From: Lathyrus oleraceus
Taxonomy: Eukaryota > Streptophyta > Magnoliopsida > Fabales > Fabaceae
DNA: 64,000 nucleotides
Direction of reading: 5' to 3'
Assembly: GCF_024323335.1 (NCBI RefSeq)
Contig: NC_066580.1
Location: 139,309,170 to 139,373,169, forward strand
The notes beneath the pieces are model-generated. The model saw only the letters and a program-made list of their open reading frames with translations, was not told where the DNA came from and did not search any database. Shown in pieces: positions 33,117 through 45,372 of the stretch. The position numbers and the translations under genes were made by a program. The stretch's first letter is position 1. Every line of letters begins with the position of its first letter.

Positions 33117-34090
33117 ATGGAGACGAGCATCCTAGGGTTGGCTTCTTTCCCTTGCTACACAACACCAAACCGTTCTCTTCCAAAGCTTCGGATACTATCT
33201 ATGCGACATCAATATCCCCTTGCAAGCAAAATCGTTGTTAAAAGTAACGCCCCTTTCTCTCTCACCTTCACTTCTCTTTAAGGCTTATCTAGTTTGCCAA
33301 ACTGATGTAACAGATTCATTCAATTTTGTTGTTGAATGATTTTGGAGTTGTAAACCCTAGGGAATATCGAATTGTTCTGCTGTTTTGTAATTGCAAAATT
33401 CTTCAAATTCCCCAAGCAAAAAGCTCTAACCTTTAAAATTTTCTTGAAATTTTAGAGGCCTTTTATGCCAGTTTTATGTTGTCTTATGTACTTACCATGT
33501 TTTTATAAAGTTCTACTTGCTCTTATTTGGAGACAGATTTACCTTACTTTACTCGTGAGAATACTTTGCAAACGGAATTTTCTAATTTTGGCAAGATAGC
33601 TGAAGGTATGTGCCTGACTTTTTTTCTTCTTCATATTTCGTTACAACGTAGGACTTAAGTAATGTAGGTAACTTATTTTAGTACTTATTTAATGTATGCT
33701 GCAGTTAATATGGTAAAAGATGCGATCACAGGAAGATCGAAGGGATTTGCTTTTATTCAATACACAAGTCAGGACGATGCCATGCTTGCACTAGAAAACA
33801 TGGATCAAAAGGTTCATATTTTGTCTTTTGATTATCAACATTGATAGCTGAATGAGTCTCTTATTAATGTTTGCCTACAGAATTTTCACGGCCGGACAAT
33901 CTCTGTAAATCTTGTAAAACTTGATCCTTATGAATTGTGTGAACCCCCGCCAAGGGCCACAGGGCCACCAAAGAAGTGTAATTTACCAAAACCAAGGGCC
34001 TCAGGGTCACCAAAGAAGTGTAATTTACCGGAACCAAGGAAGTGGAATTTACCTAAAGAGTATGTAGAAGATGTAGATTGCTGGTACTGA
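33117..34090 (+). CDS. Small organelle-targeted RRM RNA-binding protein, 4 exons, 170 aa
   Basis: Exons 33,117-33,243, 33,537-33,605, 33,705-33,811 and 33,881-34,090. All introns (293, 99 and 69 nt) begin GT and end AG, and the joined frame is open (171 codons with stop). Residues 1-37 (METSILGLASFP..., rich in Ser/Arg/Leu with almost no acidic residues) look like a chloroplast or mitochondrial transit peptide. A single RRM spans about 38-114: RNP2 is IVVKNL, crossing the exon 1/2 junction, and RNP1 is KGFAFIQY at 78-85. The C-terminal tail holds a 14-residue tandem duplication and ends DVDCWY. Such small organelle RRM proteins bind RNA and some serve in organelle RNA editing; that role is not shown here. 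The clean splice sites and absence of stops argue for a live gene among dead elements. No assignment to a named gene. The start was chosen as the first in-frame ATG giving a targeting peptide. Confidence 0.85.
33950..34033 (+). repeat. In-frame 42-bp tandem duplication in the last exon of the RRM gene
   Basis: 33,950-33,991 and 33,992-34,033 are the same length and differ at only a few positions, encoding PRATGPPKKCNLPK then PRASGSPKKCNLPE. A third partial copy, PRKWNLPKE, follows. It lengthens the basic proline-rich tail without disturbing the frame. Confidence 0.85.
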
Positions 34091-34400
34091 TCAAATTTCA
34101 AATTTATAAAGCTGTAGAAGAGACAATGATGGAACAAGTATATCAAGTTATTGAAGGATTGCTATAGGCTTGATGAAACATCAAGTTTTAGAGTGTGTTT
34201 AAAACAGCGGTGACAGTTTCATTGATGTGCATTGTGTTTGATTAGCAGTGGACGACGACGACGACCTATAACACGGAAGCAAACACACTATTTGTAATGT
34301 TGGTTTGTACATATTGATCTTTCACGTCTTTTTGTCTGTCAGTTTGGCACAATAAAAGGTGTTCTTTGAAGCCAATTTTCAGGGTAATTAACTTTGATAT
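34091..34400 (+). other. 3' UTR of the RRM gene with poly(A) signal
   Basis: aataaa at 34,351-34,356, about 260 bp after the stop, in a T-rich context. It also contains a (GAC)n-like 'gacgacgacgacgac' at 34,252-34,266. Confidence 0.55.
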
Positions 34401-36580
34401 ATTTCTATACTTCCTGCAACATTGCATTTCAATGTACATACAGGTAATGCTGATTTAGATTTAGCAGTTTTTGAGTGTCTACTAACTACACATTTTTTAA
34501 AAGCTTTATTATGGAGAATTGTGGGAGTAGTAAGTATTATCGTTGATTGTCATTTGCGACCAAAAATTTTATAGTGATTTGAGAAATTCCTTCCATAGAA
34601 TCCATGGCATATTTGATTTTATTGGCAATCTTAAGTCCCTATAATATTTCATTTATAGTTAGTTATATTTATCTACCTCAAACTATTTGTCAATGAAGAT
34701 ATCACTTATTCACTTTCCTCAACACTATCATCATATAATTAATTATTTATTTATTTAAAAGTATCAAAATCCGTCTATAATTTTGCTCCGATCTTAGATA
34801 AAAAATAAAAAATAAATAAAGTTCCACTCTTAGATGAAAATAAGGCTAAAATAATTTGTTGGTTTGATTATTTAACGAGTTTTTGATTTTGGTTTTTATA
34901 TATATTTTTGTCTGAATCTCTATATCTTATTTTTTTTTGTTGGTTTTAGTCTTTAAAGTTAAAATCGGCTGAAAATCTGTAGATTTTGATTTTAGAGACT
35001 AAAATTAATATAAAAGTGAAATATAGAGATTCAGACAAAAAAAAAACATAAAGAAATCAAAATAAAAAACTCTTAATTTAGAGAGGCCAAAAGATTATTT
35101 ATACCATATGCAATACATAAAAACATATTTTTCATAATTTTTTTGGGTACAATAAATTTGTTTATAATTTTTTTGGGTACAATAAATATGTTTAGTTTAA
35201 TGATCAAAATTTTAATTTTTAAAAGTAAATAAGTGAGATGCCGTCGTTCTAACTCATATTTGTTCAATCGATTGTTCATGTAGTTATCAATTGAGTTGAA
35301 TTAATGAAACAAATATATGAAACTTAAATTATACATGTGTTGATTCGAAATATTAAAACATTTTAAATTGTTTTTATCTATATTTGATTTCTAGTATGCA
35401 TGATTCGAATAATTTTTTTATGATTTAAACTATGATCATTTTTTTATGATTTAAATTATGATCATATCATTTTTATCTTAAATATTAATGATTCGTATTT
35501 AGTGAGTAGTTTAATATTTTGGATCTCTAATATTTATTTAATAGAGATGATCCTTTACGCGAAATACTTAACATGAGGTCTTTAGTGTTGTGATATATAA
35601 AAAGGGATACATTCCACCTAACTTTTCAAGTAAGTATATATACTTTTGTCAACTAATGATTTGTGTCGAATCTTAAGCCAACAATTTTGGTGATATGTTA
35701 TACAAACTATTCCATTATGGAGCGTGATGAATGACCCATCTCCTACAATATTAGAAGACATAGTTAGATAATTTAGTAAAATTTGAAGTTATGTTATCGG
35801 GTGATGATGAGGACAACCTCATTTACTTAGAGAGAGGTTGATAACTCATCCCGCAAGATATAGCAAAATGTAGTCAAGTCACTCCCACATCTAACACGTG
35901 TTTCACCTTGCATAACCTTTTTTTCTCTTCATGCACCTCACAAGGTGGGATGTGAATAAACTAAGGTAGTTATTACAACGCGGGTAGGTATATATATATA
36001 TATCAGTTCATAATCTCTCAAGCACAAGATCTGTAAAAGCGAAATGGTTAAAGAAAGATATAACTGTCTACTTTTCCTCAAGCACAATGTCTGTAAGGGC
36101 GGAGTGATTAAGGAAAGATATAATAGTTCAGAGTCCGTTAAGCACAAGGTTTGCGGGGAGAAGTTGTTAAGAGATGCGAGTTTTTCTCAGATGATAATGT
36201 TACGGGATTAAGTTTGTTTTAATCATGTCCATTCGTTTCGTAAAGACGACATAGATTACCAATCAAGAGGTTAACATGAAAATCTTTGAGTTTCTCATTA
36301 AAATGATAATGATTAAATGTCATAGGAATGACTATTTAGTTTGAACCTTCCATTAATTCGCATGCTTGTAAGCGGGATCCTTAATATCCTGACATGTTAA
36401 TGATGATTATTAGGCTTGAGGGCATTTACTTTCCTATAAGTTCTAAGTCAAACCAATCCATTTTCATTTCTTTCTGTCTCTGTCATCTCAAAAGTATGCT
36501 TTGCAATTTGATTTTTCCTTCAAAACCCATTTTCGGCTAACATCTTACAATGCCTTTCAACATGGAGTTATTTCTCCCAT
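34401..36580. other. AT-rich intergenic DNA, no gene
   Basis: No domain or splice structure seen. There are small local repeats: 'tttttttgggtacaataaat' occurs twice at about 35,139 and 35,168; 'ttttttatgatttaaa' twice near 35,413 and 35,439; and a diverged 60-bp repeat around 'cctcaagcacaa.gtctgtaa' lies at 36,015, 36,075 and 36,137. Otherwise featureless. Confidence 0.45.
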
Positions 36581-36583
36581 TTA

Positions 36584-37830
36584 TTATGCTTCTTTTACTT
36601 TTGACTTTAGAGGATGGTGTTCCATAGAGACTGTGATGTGAACAATAACGTAGTAGCGCCTAACATTTATGAAAAAATATCGGAGTTTTGGTACTACTGC
36701 GTAGAGAATTTGAGGTGGGCAGATGGGAAAGTAAACTGGAGATTTGTTAAAAGGGAAATGTTTAAGAGTTACGATAGTAGTTCTAGCACAAGTATTTATG
36801 ATATACATGGAAAAGCCAATGTATACTCTTATTAATTAACACAAAGTTGTTTTTATACAAAGAGAATGAATCCTCTTTCATTATCGCAAAGGAAGATATA
36901 CATGGAGAAACCCAAAAAGCATAGGGCAAAAGGGTTCCCCATAGACGGAAGTGCAATAGGTTCGTCCCAAGGAACCCTTATTATGATGTCTTTTGAAGGA
37001 CAAAGGGTGCATTCATTCCCAGACACAAAACTATATAGCATTGGATTTGTATACATTCCCTTTGATATGTCAATCGACGTTCATAGGGTAAGGCAGATAG
37101 GATTGAAACTATTGTTATAAATGATACAAACCTACGTGCTTCAAAACACCTTTTAAAGGAGAGCCATGTTTGTGGAGTTTGATTGTGCGGAAAAGAGTCA
37201 AGTGAACCTGAAGTCTAAACTCAAGGAAATGAGAAAAAGCTCTCGTGGTGAGGAAAACTCTGATGACCTCGGCGAAAAAGACTCATTTTCTAGGGAAGAA
37301 GTACGAGGAAACCTGACAAGGAATGAAGAAGATGGAGTCGGAAAAGAGTGACAACAAGGAAGCCTTGAAAAATCTGAATGGTGAAGTGGCACAACTAAGG
37401 AGAAAAGTGAAGACTTTGAAGAAGACAACCATATCTGACGTCAATGCTAAGAGTATGTTGGAAGATGTCTTAAAGGAATCCCATATGGATGTTACCCTTG
37501 ATTCAGATCAGGGTTTCGAGAAAGTAAAACAACAAGTCTTGTTTTTTAACCTAGTTTGGGTTTGGCCGAGTTAGGTTTGTTAAAGGTAATTGAAGATGGG
37601 AAGTTGGTGGATGGGGTGGTGGAAGAGAAAAAAGCTTAAGACGAGGAGGAAGACATGCCCCTCCCAGAAGGGGAGAACATGCACATTATTGATGAGAAGA
37701 CCACGCTCATTCAGAATAGCTAAAAGTTGTTTTGTGAATCTTTTTGTAACCCATGTGCTTGTTATTTCGCAACTTCTCCTTAACAGGAGTATAACATTAA
37801 TCGAAGCTTTAATTATTTCTTGTTAAGTTG
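36584..37830 (+). pseudogene. Unrecognised coding remnants, several frames
   Basis: I do not recognise a family. Three successive + strand pieces look protein-like. 36,614-36,835 encodes 73 aa (VVAPNIYEKISEFWYYC, VNWRFVKREMF). 36,866-37,120 encodes 84 aa (KAKGFPIDG-like run, LYSIGFVYIPFDMSIDVHRV). 37,166-37,570 encodes a highly charged Lys/Glu-rich stretch in two overlapping frames, with a likely coiled coil at 37,323-37,480 (ALKNLNGEVAQLRRKVKTLK). From about 37,560 a third frame gives an acidic stretch with VIEDGKLVDGVVEEKK. The shifts between frames suggest a decayed gene, either a host gene or an env-like/extra ORF of a retroelement. Confidence 0.4.
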
Positions 37831-38282
37831 TTTCCTTAAAAAAATTGTACTTAATCATTCCTATGTTCTTGTTTTTTGGGCGATGTTTAGTCATTTTATC
37901 TCTTCATTAAATATTTTTGCTTAGCATCCTTCAAGCATAACATCAAGTATGCAGGGTAGAAAGTTTTGGACAAGTATCCAATAGAGAGATTATGGATGCC
38001 TAGTTTATAAATTATGATACCTTTTGGGGCCCAATAATACCCTTTTGAGTACACTGGTACCTTAGAGGGCATAATGATACCCTAGAGGGTGGAATGACAC
38101 CTGAAGGTTGCAATAATTACCCAGAGGGTGTAGTGATACCTTGGAGGGTGAAATTGCAATGATATCCTATACGGTGCAATAATACACCAAAGAGAACAAT
38201 AACATTATGTGTGATCCTTGATCGAGTTGCAAAAGAGGAAAATCTAGTAAACAAGGTTGTGAGTGCACTATCCTCTTAGAAA
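37831..38282. other. Non-coding, with a degenerate 22-bp minisatellite
   Basis: From about 38,020 to 38,195 the phrase 'taccctagagggtgcaatga' recurs about eight times with many changes (38,037; 38,059; 38,081; 38,103; 38,126; 38,150 and on). The rest is AT-rich with nothing recognised. Confidence 0.5.
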
Positions 38283-38437
38283 TGTTTTGAATGATGTCAA
38301 AACTAGGATACTTAGTATTTGTGTACATTGGACATTTCTCTTCTTGTCTATATGTGCATTTTCATCATAGGACATTTAGAAACATGTTAAATCATGTTTA
38401 CAAGTTAAAAAAAAAGTTTTATGTGAAAACATTGTTT

Positions 38438-38697
38438 TGGGTCGACACATACGTGTTTTGGGTCGACCCATACTGAATTTTTTTTTTGGAAAAGAGTTTT
38501 CCTTGTTTGGGTCGACACACCAGGTTTTTTGGTCGACATAAAGCTCGGGTGGGTCGACCCAGAAGCTCTTCAGGTTGACTTCAACTGATTCATTTGCATG
38601 CCAAAAGTTTCTGCTTGTTTTGGGTCGACCCATATGTTGCATGGGTCAACTCCTATGCTACTTAGGTTGACTCCAATTCATTTTTGGTCAACACATC
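38438..38697 (+). repeat. Array of GGGTCGACCC-type palindromes in the SIRE-type LTR
   Basis: About ten copies of gggtcgac(a/c)c or its decayed forms (ggttgac, ggtcaac) within 260 bp, for example at 38,439, 38,460, 38,508, 38,531, 38,553 and 38,624. The core GTCGAC is self-complementary. The copies are irregularly spaced, unlike the array at 26.8-27.1 kb. Confidence 0.7.
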
Positions 38698-39333
38698 CGG
38701 TTCCAAATTTTCTAAACTTGTAATTTTTGCTAAAAATCTATTTTATGTTATTTTTCTACACACACATATATAAATATGAATTCATGCATCATTTCTATAC
38801 ATTGAAACCAAGAACATACAAATAATTTGTCCCTTCAATCTTCTTATATGCATACACATAACAATTACACATAATCATTCTTGTTGAGTGCCATCTAGAT
38901 TAGATTGATAAGGTTCAATTTATGGTTGTTATAATCAAATTGGGTTGAGCATCCTTTGGGGGTTTCATTGATAAAACCATTTATGGTTTTCCCTCCAAGA
39001 TCAAGGTTGATTTAGGGATTTTTGTACAAGATTTCGCAATGAGGATTCAAACGAGTGAAACCTTTAAAGAATGGGGGTTCTGTCAAAGGAGTAGCGGTAA
39101 TTGAAGAATCTACTTGGAAGTCTTGGGTCACTTGATCTTGCTTAAGATCAAGGGGAAAAAGTAGTTAGTATCAACATCAAACTTAAGGTTTGGGGATTCG
39201 GATTGCTACTTTTTCTCTTGTATACAACTCTTGCAAAGATTAATCACATATCTCAATTCTATTTGGAATTGGGGGCAGACGTGCCATAGTGAGGACAATC
39301 GGAGAACTTCCTAAACAAATATTTGTATTTTCT

Positions 39334-39448
<115 letters not shown>

Positions 39449-39929
39449 GATTATACACTTAGTGTGAAATTTGATAAACTGAAAATTCTGTTAGTGTTGA
39501 AGTAATTCAAACTATTTTATAAAGATAATTGCAATCTAAACAATTGCAATTGGTTTTTCATATCTTCAACATAAAGGAAAATCAACTTGGTGTTTATTCC
39601 ACACCAAGTGCTTGATAAATTGTCTTTGTTAATTTTCTATTCCTATTTCATTGGAAATTGATTATAAAGTGTGACATTATTCAAACGATTCTTTTGTAAA
39701 ATATATTGATTTACTTTCTCATCATTGTTATAAATTTTGTAACGGTTTATACGCATATCTAATTCTTCCGATAGCAATTCGGGATGGACGAGTGTCGATC
39801 CAAAATTACTTTCGCTTGCCATAGTAAATAATTTTTTAAAACCGATTTTTTAATCTAAGTTTTGTTTTTGTGATCTAGTAACTCCCCTCTAGATCGTTTC
39901 CCTCGTCTAACAAGTGGTAACAAGATAGT

Positions 39930-41040
39930 CCAACAAAATATTTTTAGGCTGATGCTATTAGTACGACGTGTTATGTTTTAAATAGGATACTTATCCGTCC
40001 TATGTTAAACAAAACACCTTATGAACTTTTAAAAGGTAGAAAACCAAATTTATTACATCTTCATGTATTCGATTGCAAATTCTTTGTATTAAATAATGGT
40101 AAGAACAACCTCGCAAATTTTGATGCAAAAGCTTATGAAGGTATCTTCCTTGGATACTCTCAATCAAGCAAAACCAATATAGTGTGAAATAAGAGATAAC
40201 TTATTGTCGAGGAGTATGTACATGTTAATTTTGATGAATCTTATCCAAGAAATATTGGGAATGGTATTTATTTTCATGATGTACGTGTTCTTCAGAATAC
40301 ATACTCAAAGCCATCGGAAAAGGAATTGATCAACCTGAAGGGTGAAACCTGAGGAAGAGGAAGATGACAATTCTGAAAAGGAGAAGGTTGAGAGTCCAAC
40401 TAAAATGGATGATATTTATTTGACTTTGAGGTCTTCCAAGGACCACCCAATCGACAAAATTCTTGGAGACATCACCAAAGGCGTGACTACACGTTCTAAA
40501 ATAAGTATTTTTTGTTATCACTTTGCATTCGTATCACAAGTTGAACCAAAAAATGCAAAAGATGTCTTAATTAATGAGCATTGGCTTATGTCCATGCAAG
40601 ATGAACTAAATCAATTTAAAATAAATGATGTGTGGGACCTTATCCCACCTTCGCGAGATCATCAAGTTATTGGCACTAAGTGGGTTTTTAGGAATAAACT
40701 AGACAAAAATGGAGTGATAACAAGGAACAAGGCCCGACTAGTGGCTCAAAGATATAACCAAGAGGATGACATAGATTATGAGGAAACTTATGTTATGGTT
40801 TCCCACCTATAGGATATACTCCTTTTACTAGTGTTTGCATGCTCTAAAGATTTCAAATTATTTCAAATGGACGTGAAAAGTCCTTTCCTTAATGGTTATA
40901 TAAATGAGGAAGTTTATGTTTCACAACCTCCCGATTTTTTAAAATCATGAGTATCCTAATCATGTTTTTAAACTAAAGAGAGCTTTGTATGGTCTCAAAC
41001 AAGCCCCTAGGGCTTGGTGTGAGCGACTGTTTACCGATGT
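39930..41040 (+). pseudogene. SIRE-type copia pol remnant (end of integrase, then RT)
   Basis: Immediately after the primer site the sequence is already late integrase: MLNKTPYELLKGRKPNLLHL (40,002 on) and AYEGIFLGYSQSSKT. A frame-broken linker follows, then RT from 40,342: LMSMQDELNQFKINDVWDL, GTKWVFRNKLDKNG, KARLVAQRYNQEDDIDYEE, a stop at 40,810, then (broken) LFQMDVKSPFLNG and ALYGLKQAPRAWCE near 40,985-41,030. Gag, protease and most of integrase are missing, as is everything after RT motif 4 or so. No 3' LTR. Confidence 0.85.
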
Positions 41041-42640
41041 TTTTGGTAATCAATCACGAGTTTGAAAGTCTGTGAAATTAACTCGAAAAATCTCTAAAGA
41101 AATTTGTGCATATAATTAGTGTGAGCACACGTGCGTGTAAATTGAATGCAACGTAACAAAAAAAATTAAATGAAGTCAAGTTGTGATAAATGATAAGATA
41201 AAATTCAATAATTAACATTAAATAAAGCAAAATAAAAAGTACATGTTCCATTTAAGGAGACAAAAAAGACTAAAAAAAAGGATGGACGCAGACGCATACA
41301 TGTTTCTCGCTCAATTGTTTTGCTCTTTGACTCGGGTACTCCAGAGGTATGGAGAGTATGTATGAAATTTTGTGTCCCACAATCCCATGTATGAGTCTGC
41401 TATTTATTCTATTTACAAGATAAATGTCGATGAAGGTTATGACCATTAGGGGATTTGTTGCATTTGTTCCATGTTCAGTCCTTCAGGTTCCCACTAGTAT
41501 GCTTACGTGTCTTTCAAAATGTTATCTGCTTGTAACCCACGTTGAGTGGTAACTGTTTTCCCACTTCTTCCACTTCCTCATGATCTCTTGATGATAACTA
41601 CCTCGACGTCATGCCGCTGATGCCTATCAAAGCTCTAAGACTTATAGAATTACCAAGTCTTTTATACCTTGTTGTCTTGTCGATTGTCCTTTTTTAGTGG
41701 AACGAGGGATCATGTCAATTGTCTTTCTCGAGATTCTAGACATATTTCTTAAGCGATTTGGGTCTTGGGGTTTACCCCTAAGAGTCCTCCAAATCATTTC
41801 TCATTGTGTTGATGGCTCAATCGAGCCTTTGTCGTTGTCTTATTGACAACCCACCATTAATGATTCTCTTAAAGACATTTCATTAATATTTATTCAGTAA
41901 ACGTATTTTCATTGACATTCTTTGTTGACTTTCTAGTTAGTGAAAAATCCAAGTGTATCAGATGCCCCATAAAAATTGTCATTGTCGATCCATATCAGAA
42001 GGGATAAAAGTGGCATTATTTGTAACTACTTCATCATTGTTCATATTTTGTGCCATGTCACTTCAATCATGCTTGTTGTAAGTCATTATGACTAACTTTT
42101 CTATCAATATACACGTCCCGAACGTCGTGCTGATTCACTATAATTACTTCTTATTTCCTAGGAAGACTAAGTGAAACGACAATGCTTCTAACTTTCATTT
42201 TGCTTTCCCCATGGTGTTATATGACACTTTTCGAATTAATCTCCACGTGGCCGATCTTTTATCGAACAAAAATGAACCATTTCATCACACGCTATTTAGA
42301 CGAGTTTGTTCAAACAATTTCCACTTTCTTGTTTCTGCAGCTTATCACTAACCCTAGTTTCTCCATTTTTTCTTACGCTATTACTTAGCAAAAAGAAAAC
42401 CCATATTCTTCAATTGCACTCCCTGTACAATGCCATACATGCTTTATAATTGAGATTGAGCCTCCTATCACCGTGGATGACCGTGATTACGTACCAGAGC
42501 CTCCTTTGGATACGAAACACACAAAATTCTGGTATCTCCTCTGCCCCCACCAATTTTGGCGTTGACAACTCTGGTTAGAGGACGTTAGCTGACACCATCT
42601 TGTCTTTCACTTTAGTCAAGTTCTTAATTTTTTTCTTAGC
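41041..42640. other. No gene recognised
   Basis: Plain non-coding DNA between the SIRE-type remnant (+) and gypsy element F (-). I found neither a clear LTR terminus for F nor a protein domain. The region could hold the 3' end of F, as F's RNase H reads into it from the right. Confidence 0.4.
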
Positions 42641-42659
42641 TACCTGGGCCAAATCGTAG

Positions 42660-43089
42660 ACCTCTTAGCTACCTGGGCCAAATCATTTCCGCTACTGCAT
42701 GATCTAATATAACATCAACAACAAGTTGACCTTTCATGGACCTTAAAGGCGCATAATTTAAATATTATTTGGTAAGGGCTAATTCCCATTTTCTAACTCT
42801 ACGATGTAAAAATTGGTTTCGGCAACATGTGCTTAGTTATGTCAAAGTGTGAATAAACAAAGACATATGAAGATTTTATATAATGCTTGAGTTTAGTACA
42901 AATAAAGTATAAAAACAAACACAAATTTTCTACCATAGTGTATCTAGTCTCAACATCATTCATGATTCGACTTGAATAATAAATGACTCTTTCGATGCCA
43001 TTGTCATCTTCTTCAACTAACATAATCCCAATTGTCGAGTCAGATGCAAAAGTGTACAACTTCATGGCTTTGTTCCTCAGGGAGGTCAT
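42660..43089 (-). pseudogene. RNase H remnant of element F
   Basis: Reads LYTFASDSTIGIMLVEEDDNG, VIYYSSRIMNDVETRYT and KLKHYIKSSYVFVYSH. This is the Ty3/gypsy RNase H pattern with the D of FASDSTIG and E/Y of the second block. After a stop the frame continues weakly (SMKGQLVVDVI-like) to about 42,660. Confidence 0.8.
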
Positions 43090-43990
43090 AACACTGGAGG
43101 TTTCGATAGGTACCTCTTAATCTCATCTAAGTCTTGTTGATGTTCTGGTCCCCACCTGAAACCTTTTTCTTTCTTTAATCGTAACAGTGGTGAGAATACT
43201 TTTGTCTTGCCACTTAGATTTAAAATAAATCTTCTCAGAAAGTTGATTTTTCCTAACAAGGACTGAAGTTGTTTTTTGTTAGTTGGAGACTCGGTGTTTG
43301 GTATGGATTTTGTCTTGTTTGAGTTTATCTCTTGTCCCTTCTTATGGAGGACAAAGCCAAGAAAGTCCCCTGCATGAACATAAAAAGCACATTTTAACGA
43401 GTTCATTTTAAGCTGATGTTTCCTCATCCTTTCGAATGTCCGTTGAAGGTGGTCAAGATGACCATCCTTAGATGAAGATTTGATGACAATTTCATCAATG
43501 TACACTTGAATAAACGTTTCCATGAAATCATGAAACATTGAGTTCATTACACTTGGTAAGTAGCACCAGCATTCTTCAAACTAAAAGGTATCATGACCCA
43601 TTCCTATGTGCCCAAGGCTCTTGGGCATCGAAACACCATTTTTGTTACATCTTCCTTTGCAACGAAAATTTGGTTGTAACCAGATTATCCATCGAGGATA
43701 CTTAGGTATTCGAATCCAGTCACAAAAGCAATCAATATCTCAGCCACTAGCATTTGATATCCGTCTTTGGGAGTAGCAACGTTAAGATCTCTAAAGTCTA
43801 TGCAGACTCTAAGGGTACTATTTCTCTTAATAATTGGAACAATATTAGCAAGACATTCGACATACCTGACAGGTGTGATGAACTTGTTTTAGAGAAACCT
43901 TTTAATCTCAACTTTGTTCTTCGACATGATTTCAGGCGCGAACCTCCATGGGGTCTGCTTTACTATCTTCTTGTTGGGATTTATCGGTAA
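43086..43990 (-). pseudogene. Reverse transcriptase remnant of element F
   Basis: The C-terminal half is open at 43,547-43,086: FIQVYIDEIVIKSSSKDGHL, with YIDE where an active enzyme has Y-x-D-D, then DFLGFVLHKKGQEI, KKQLQSLLGKINFLRRFI and FRWGPEHQQDLDEIK. The N-terminal half (43,990-43,548) is in pieces, including FRCPRALGTYEWVMIPF and KNAGA. The second catalytic Asp replaced by Glu and the frame breaks mark it as dead. Confidence 0.88.
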
Positions 43991-44167
43991 CTTTATTTCA
44001 ACTAGTTCACAACTGAGCCCAGGCATTTCATCATAGTCCCAATCGAAAGAATCTTTTAATACCTACTTCATGCAACCATTCTTTGCCCAATAGAAAATTA
44101 TAGTTAACTTTAGTGGTACCACTACAAATAATGTTGGCCTTGTGGTGGTTCCCACCACTACGTAGAC

Positions 44168-44515
44168 TTAAATTACCCATAAGGGTTTGCTGGTTTTTCC
44201 CTCATAGTTGGAAAATACCATGTTATTACAGGCCAAATCTGTGGCATATTTTCCTATTTTTCCCAAGAGGGATTGATGTATAACATTAACACACGTCCCA
44301 TATTCTATCAACACCTTGTTGACCCCCACACTATTTACCTTGGCCCTTATATACAAAGGCTTCATGTATTGTTGCATGGCCATGTCTGGCCTTTCAAAAA
44401 TGGCACAGTCTTTATTCATCACATAATAACACAAATGCTTATGGGTAGCAAGTTCTTCATCAAGACCTTCTTCCTCAATTACTTTTTTGACTGTGTTGCA
44501 CTCCAACGATAACAC
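44168..44515 (-). pseudogene. Protease remnant of element F
   Basis: 115-codon stretch with LYIRAKVNSVGVNKVLIEYG and VNVIHQSLLGKIGKYATDL. The catalytic D(T/G)G position reads E-Y-G, so the active-site Asp is lost. Confidence 0.75.
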
Positions 44516-45024
44516 TTATATCATATTGCAAATGATATCTAATTCTGGTTCAAACCCTGAGTCGAAGTTATTTGTCTCCATCTTGGCATCTTTGATTGCC
44601 TTGTATTTTGTTGTTTTCTCCTATTTTATAGGTGATAGAGGGGGGAACAACCTTTGCTTGACTGACAGACGATTGTTTTGGCCTTCATCGGCAAATCAAA
44701 CACTATCACTTCCACTAGAACTTCCAGCCTCACATGCAACTTTCTTGTTTCTCTAGTGCATCCTCCATTGAGTCCTGGTCAAGGGTTTTTTCCCATGTAG
44801 TTTTGTGAGACATAATAGTATCTCTTTGAGACTCAAGAATTGTCTCGATACGAGGCGTCAACATCAACATTCACAACTTTCCATTTTCCCCCACCAGTTT
44901 CTGATTTATGAGCAGGGCGTAACCATTCTCTAGGAGAAGCATTTGTAGTAGGGACATAATTCCTACCTTGGAACTTTGTTGGGCCTTTCCCTTTGTTGGT
45001 GACAGGTTCATTGGGTTTTTCCTT

Positions 45025-45372
45025 TCAGACAAACTTCTTGACTTGGTAAGGAATGGTCCTCTCCATCTCTTTAACATCTTTCTTTTCAAACACGAATCTG
45101 CATCTGGGACATATCATTACCTCTGAATCTTTCAATTTGCATCGATTCGGAAAATTAACCAGATCCTCTTTGGCTTTAGGATATGCCTTTGTTGTTTGAT
45201 CCTTACTGTTTGGTTTGCTATCCTCAGCCCCAACGTTGGTGATAGTGTCGACGACCATGATGTCCACTGGTTTGACAAAGAAAGCATCAACTTTTGTTTC
45301 ATTTTCCTCCTCCGGGCGTGATTTTTGCTTCTCAACAAACTTCAGCATGCTATCTTTGAGAGCACTTTGCAC
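45025..45372 (-). pseudogene. Gag-to-protease linker remnant of element F
   Basis: 115 codons, charged, with MQSALKDSMLKFVEKQKSRP and a Cys pair in VMICPRCRFVFEKKDVKEM. This Cys-x2-Cys block before protease is seen in several plant gypsy polyproteins. The assignment is mostly by position. Confidence 0.55.
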
